Part shown: piece after piece, positions 59,202 through 64,000 of the stretch | How positions within the stretch are numbered: position 1 is the stretch's first letter | Layout: each line of letters starts with the position of its first letter | Source of the DNA: Tuctoria greenei | Taxonomy: Eukaryota > Streptophyta > Magnoliopsida > Poales > Poaceae | Length of the DNA: 64,000 nucleotides | Assembly: GCA_036927565.1 (NCBI GenBank) | Contig: JAYESD010000001.1 | Coordinates: 252,431,097 to 252,495,096, forward strand | Direction: 5' to 3' | The notes under the pieces: generated by a model | Database searches by the model: none | The model's input: the letters and a program-made list of their open reading frames with translations, nothing else | What the model was told of the DNA's origin: nothing | Translations under genes and position numbers: made by a program

Positions 59202-60071
59202 ATGGCCAACGTCAGGAGAACCGCTCGCATGTCAACTGGAGGCTATGTTCTCAACCGAAGGATTGCTGCACGCCGTACCCCACTCAATGATCCTCGACGT
59301 GCGGTGGTGATTCGTACTGATGGAAGAGCTGCAGGACGACTTCGACGTCGACTTCAAGACATACTGCTCGACGCCGGCTACAGACACGAGAGACTAGCAC
59401 TCACCTACCACTCTATTGGGATGCAGTGTCCCTACCATATCGAGTGGTCATGCAAGCTATTTGTCTACTATGGGGATGAACTACTCAAGGTGCACCGTAC
59501 CCCTGATGCAAGGAGCTACCGACGACATGCTGAGCAAGATGTCAGCTGGGAGGCCATCACTTATTGGAGCCACACCTACCGCTACCAGCATAGGAACTCG
59601 GTGCACGCCTACACTCCCCAGCGTCCCAGCGGCACTGGCAACTTCGTCACTAGGTACGTGGAGGGGCCCCTGACCCTTCCACAGACTCACCAGACAGTTG
59701 ATGACGTGGAGGGCCTCAGCATTCGCCTCCATAAGGCTCAGCAAGAAATTCAGGACGTTCGTGACCTAGCAGCACATTATGAAAGGCAAGTGAGGAGGTA
59801 CTGTCGGATCACCGACGAGGACCCAGATGGGTATGCTTCAGACACCTCCACTTGGATCCCGGACTCTCTTGACCGCCGTGTTGGTCGTGGCGACACCGAC
59901 TCGATGGACTACTCTTCAGCCGAGGAGCCAGACTCAGGGGAGCCTTCTGTGCCGCAACAGCCAGCCAACTCTCCTCAGCATGGCAAAGTGTCTTGTGGCA
60001 GCAACTCGGGATATGATGGAGATGACGATGAAGACCCAGACAAGGAGGAGGACCCCGATGAGCGAGAGTAG
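59202..60071 (+). CDS. ORF0 of element B (289 aa, intact)
   Basis: Open frame between primer site and gag. The N-terminus is basic (MANVRRTARMSTGGYVLNRR, then AARRTP). The middle has EWSCKLFVYYGDELLKVH, RRHAEQDVSWEA and TPQRPSGTGNFVTRYVEGPL. A coiled-coil-like stretch follows (about residues 165-205, LHKAQQEIQDVRDLAAHYER), then DTSTWIPDS and an Asp/Glu-rich tail (about 265-289). It is clearly homologous to the frameshifted ORF0 of element C, so it is a family gene. I see no catalytic motif, zinc finger or membrane segment. The ATG is the first in the frame after the leader; gag follows 248 bases later. Its role is unknown. Confidence 0.85.
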   Translation: MANVRRTARMSTGGYVLNRRIAARRTPLNDPRRAVVIRTDGRAAGRLRRRLQDILLDAGYRHERLALTYHSIGMQCPYHIEWSCKLFVYYGDELLKVHRTPDARSYRRHAEQDVSWEAITYWSHTYRYQHRNSVHAYTPQRPSGTGNFVTRYVEGPLTLPQTHQTVDDVEGLSIRLHKAQQEIQDVRDLAAHYERQVRRYCRITDEDPDGYASDTSTWIPDSLDRRVGRGDTDSMDYSSAEEPDSGEPSVPQQPANSPQHGKVSCGSNSGYDGDDDEDPDKEEDPDERE

Positions 60072-60319
60072 ACTCTGGCCTACCCTACAACTCAAGATTA
60101 AGACACTTACCCATGAGTTGTAATAAGAGCGATGTAGTAACGATTTCTGTAATCTTGAGTTGTATGATTTTGCTTTGAGAACATGATTATCCATGTTTGC
60201 ATTTATTTAATGAAAGTGATCTTTATTTCTCTATCTCCTTATTGATGCATATAGTGGGAAAGACGTATAGAATAGTTTCTCTCTTATCTTTTTATTCTAA
60301 AGCAACACCCCAATCTCAG

Positions 60320-61722
60320 ATGGCAGGTAGAGGAAGGGAACGTGGACGTAGTGTGCCACCCAATCAGTATAATGAAGTCCCATTACCTCAATGGAATGGA
60401 AGTGGTGCTCATGGGGCACCAGCTGCAAACCAAATGCAGCATATGATGGCTATGCAACTTCAAATGATGCAAAACTTGACACAAGTTGTGAACAATATGC
60501 AACAGGCTCATTAAGCACCACCACCCCCTCCACCACCACCACCCCCACCTCCATGATTTTGCTTAAGAGACTTCATGAACACTCAACCCCCACGCTTCTC
60601 CAACGCCACGGAACCTATGGATGCAGATGATTGGATCAATACGATTGAAAGTAAACTAAGAATTGTACAATGTGAAGGAAGGGAAAGGGTGTTATTGGCA
60701 TCACACCAACTCCATGGACCCGCGGCTGATTGGTGGACCGCTTTTACTGCGGCTCATGGCAACCTAGACAACATTACCTGGGAAGAGTTTAGAGAAAGCT
60801 TCCGCAATCATCATGTACCTGCAGGAGAAATTCAAGCCAAGCATATGGAGTTCCTAGCACTGAAGCAGGGGAACATGAACATAAGGGGGTATTTGAACAA
60901 GTTTACACAATTATCTCGGTACGCTCCTGGAGATGTTGACACTGATGCCAAGAAACAATTCTGATTCATAGAGGGACTGGACAAAGAGATACTGTTGATG
61001 ATGTCTTCCAGTGATTATGCTAGTTTCCAACATTTGGTGGATAAAGCTTTCACAGTAGAAAGAAAGAAGAAGGAGTGTAAAGGAGAAGACCACAAAAGGA
61101 AGATGATGATGGGGCAGTCTTCAAGCATCAATCGTCCTCGGTTTAACCCACAGCAATCGGGACACCTAAGTCATCCCATGGGCAATAATCAAGGTCAGCG
61201 GCACACTAACAACTCTTCATTCAGACCTCAATCTCAGTATGCGCGCCCACAGTACCAGCAGATGCCACCACAACGCCCTCAAATGTATCAACAACATCCT
61301 ATGACCTCAAACCCTCGACCAACTGGGCAACCACAGCAAAATCAACAAAGAAACAAGGCTCAAGACACCAGTACTCGGGGAGCTTGCTATATATGTGGTG
61401 ACAAGGGACACTACTCCAATAACTACCCGAAAAAGCTTTCGTAGCAGAACCAGTCCAGAGGAAGGGTCAATCATGTTGTTCTGGAGGAAGCTCAAGACGC
61501 ATCAGATGTGGTGATCGGTACGTTCCCTGCTGATTCCCATCCTTCTACAGTATTGTTTGATTTTGGTGCAACACATTTGTTCATTGCAAAAGAATTCATA
61601 AGAAGACATGGAATGAATGTTACATTAATGAATCAAGTATTAGTAGTCAACTCTCCTGGCGGAGAGATGCTAACAAGGCAAGTATGCCCTAATGTAAGCA
61701 TAAGCATTAGGGGTAGCATTCT
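60320..61722 (+). pseudogene. gag: Element B gag and protease (broken)
   Basis: Starts MAGRGRERGRSVPPNQY. One frame is kept throughout but with stops at 60512-60514 (TAA), before the FMNTQPPRF segment (TGA), at 60962-60964 (TGA) and at 61442-61444 (TAG after the knuckle). The gag core has ADWWTAFTAAHG and YLNKFTQLSRYAPGD; the zinc knuckle reads CYICGDKGHYSNNYP with the last Cys lost to Tyr. The protease motif is FDFGATH (about 61555), Phe replacing the Ser of DSG. A frameshift follows near 61722. Confidence 0.88.
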
Positions 61723-64000
61723 TAGCAAACCTTATAGTGCTGGAGTCACAAGGAATAGACATTATTCTCGGAATGGATTGGTTAACCAAGTACAAAGGAG
61801 TGATCCACTGTGCCACGAGAACAGTATGTCTGACTCATACGGATGGCACAAACGTGGAGTTTCATCCTAATCAAGCACTATTTCAGAAAATATGACTCAA
61901 CCAGGTTGAAGGAGTACAAGAGATCAAAGTTGTTTGTGACATTCCGTATGTGTTTCCTGATGAACTACTGGGTATGCCCCCTGACAGATAAATTGAATTC
62001 ATCATTGAATTAGTACCTGGTACAGCACCAATTTACAAGCGACCATACAGGATGGATGCTAAACAATTGGCAGAATTGATAGATCATATCAATGAGTTGT
62101 TAGCAAAAGGATACATTCGTCCTAGTACCTCACATTGGGGAGCTCCAGTGATATTTGTGCCCAAGAAAGATGGCACGCAAAGATCATGTGTGGATTATCG
62201 AGCACTCAACGCAGTAACCATCAAGAACAAATATTCTTTACCAAGGACTGAGGATTTGTTTGACCAGTTGAGAGGTGCCATGTGTGTTCTCGAAGATTGA
62301 TCTGCGATCAGGGTATCACCAATTGAAGATACGACCCTCGGATATACCAAAGACGACATTTGTTTCAAGATATGGATTATATGAGTATACAGTCATGTCT
62401 TTTGGCTTAACTAATGCCCCGGCTTATTTCATGTACCTTATGAATAAGGTATTTATGGAGTATCTGGATAAGTTTGTCGTGGTGTTTATTGACGACATTT
62501 TGATATTCTCCAAAAGTGAAGAGGAACATGAGGAGCACCTAATATTGGCTTTACAGAAACTTCGGGAACATTAGTTGTATGCAAAGCTAAGTAAATGTGA
62601 GTTCTGGTTAAAGGAAGTGTCATTTTTGGGACATGTTATATCGTAGGGAGGAATAGCAGTAGACCCCTGTAAAGTGAAAAATGATCTGAATTGGAAAACA
62701 CCAGAAAATGTTGGGGAAATCAGGAGTTTCTTGGGCACGGCTGGCTATTATCGCCGGTTTATCGAAGGATTCTCAAAAATATCTCGTCCGTTAACCAGGT
62801 TACTTGAGAAGGGAGTTGCGTACAAATGGACAACAGAGTGTGAAGCCAGTTTTACAGAGCTAAAGAAAAGGTTGACTACTGCTCCAGTGTTGATTATGTC
62901 GGATAGGCAGAAAGAATTTGCAGTCTACTGTGATGCATCCGGACAAGGACTGGGATGTGTATTAATGCAAGAGGGACATGTAGTAGCTTATGCTTCACGT
63001 CAACTCAGAAAGCATGAAAGAAATTACCCTACTCATGACTTGGAGTTAGTAGCAGTGGTTCATGCATTGAAGTTATGGAGACATTATCTTATAGGAAAAA
63101 GAACTGAAATTTACACGTACCACAAGATTCTGAACTATATCTTCACCCAACCAGATCTAAATCTCAGACAACGCAGATGGTTGGAACTTAATAATGATTT
63201 TGATGTCGGAATCAACTATCATCCTGGGAAAGCTAATGTGGTCGCAGATGCCTTAAGCAGATCAGCTCAATGCAATAGCTTGGCACTGCAAGGTCAACAA
63301 CCGCAGTTATGTGAGGAATTAACAAGGCTAAACCTTAGTATCGTAACTAATACTGAGGTAGTGTCTATGGAAGTAGATTCTACTTTGGAAAAGGATATTC
63401 GTGAAGGGCAAAAGAATGATAAGTGGATCCAGAAGACTAAGAAACTAATGAAAGAAGGAAAAGCACCGGACTTTAGAGAAGATGGACAGGGAACTCTAAG
63501 GCTAGGGAAGAAAATATGTGTACCTGATATCAAGGAGATTCAAGAGCTGATACTGAGAGAAGCCCATGATTCGTCATATTCTATTCATCCGGGGAGCACA
63601 AAGATGTATCAGGATCTAAAGGATCGATATTGGTGGCATGGAATTAAACGAGATGTGGCGGAGTATGTAGCTCTGTGTGACACGTGTCAGAAGGTCAAAG
63701 CAGAACATCAAAGACCCGCAGGGTTACTTCAACCAATTAAAATTCCTGAATGGAAATGAGAAGAAATAAGTATGGACTTTATTGTGGGATTGCCGAGAAC
63801 TCAGTCAGGATACGACTCTATATGGGTCATACTGGATCGTTTGACCAAAGTGGCTCACTTTATCCCAGTAAAATAAAGCTATTCTGGTTCAAGGTTGGCA
63901 GAACTATATATGGCAAGAATTTTATGCCTACATGGAGTGCCGAAGAAGATAATATCAGATAGAGGTACTCAGTTCACTTCCAGATTTTGGCAAAAGTTGC
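61723..64000 (+). pseudogene. pol: Element B pol: RT, RNase H, integrase start (broken)
   Basis: Protease end (GMDWL), then RT in two frames (62052-62300 and 62275-62574, shifted by one base near 62280) with FIDDILIFSK. Stops occur at 62572-62574 and about 62644. The open frame 62674-63759 holds the RT connection, RNase H (YCDASGQGLG; the third catalytic Asp of YTDH is Tyr at 63118-63120) and the integrase zinc domain (HDSSYSIHPG, CDTC). TGA 63757-63759 and TAA 63874-63876 interrupt the integrase core, which runs off the window edge at SDRGTQF. Confidence 0.9.

Larger units (their letters stand above)
55783..64000 (+). mobile_element. Element B: Ty3/gypsy with ORF0 (RIRE3/RIRE8-like), 3' part outside the window
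   Basis: Plus strand: 5' LTR, primer site, ORF0, gag, protease, RT, RNase H, integrase start. Inserted into the small CACTA of block II. gag and pol have many stops and frameshifts; ORF0 is open. It belongs to the same class as element C. Confidence 0.92.

Overview
This window is intergenic, transposon-packed DNA from a plant, most probably a grass (Poaceae). The evidence is Ty3/gypsy elements with ~3 kb LTRs and an extra ORF upstream of gag (as I recall for the rice RIRE3/RIRE8 type), CACTA (En/Spm) transposons with plant-specific transposase domains, a copia gag of the UBN2 type and a captured grass-style F-box fragment. I found no intact host gene, tRNA or rRNA. Almost every coding region is broken.

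Layout. (1) 1-20188 is a nest of LTR elements, all on the minus strand. Element C (5' LTR 17147-20188, ORF0, gag, PR, RT, RNase H, IN) is split twice: by element D (8392-13221), a gag-only LTR element with a perfect AATTC target-site duplication, and by element A (1-7338), a chromodomain gypsy element whose other end lies outside the window. (2) 20189-55782 holds two paralogous blocks in direct order, block I (20189 to about 31.9 kb) and block II (about 31.9 kb to 55782). Each has long inverted-repeat arms around a hybrid retroelement, the end of a CACTA transposon, a decayed gypsy fragment, a fold-back with (TG)n/(CA)n, and a 1.6 kb CACTA transposon carrying an F-box fragment. Block II also has three head-to-tail hybrid units (33.6-41.6 kb) and a complete 7.77 kb CACTA element (45334-53107). 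Block I keeps the matching empty site at 28348-28350. (3) 55783-64000 is element B, plus strand, of the same class as C. It inserted into block II's copy of the small CACTA. Its LTR and ORF0 are intact; gag and pol are broken.

The most unusual object is the hybrid retroelement. A copia-type LTR end, tRNA-iMet primer site and truncated gag lie inside what looks like a gypsy LTR, and the unit has multiplied in tandem. The second candidate is a pair of conserved exon-like islands at matching places in the three gypsy LTRs, downstream of each TATA box and flanked by splice-like signals. It suggests a spliced leader or a small LTR-encoded peptide. The third is ORF0, still open over 289 codons in an element whose gag and pol are dead.

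Insertion order read from the sequence: the small CACTA entered before the block duplication (same site in both blocks). The 7.77 kb CACTA and element B arrived later (block II only). D and A entered C after C had inserted.
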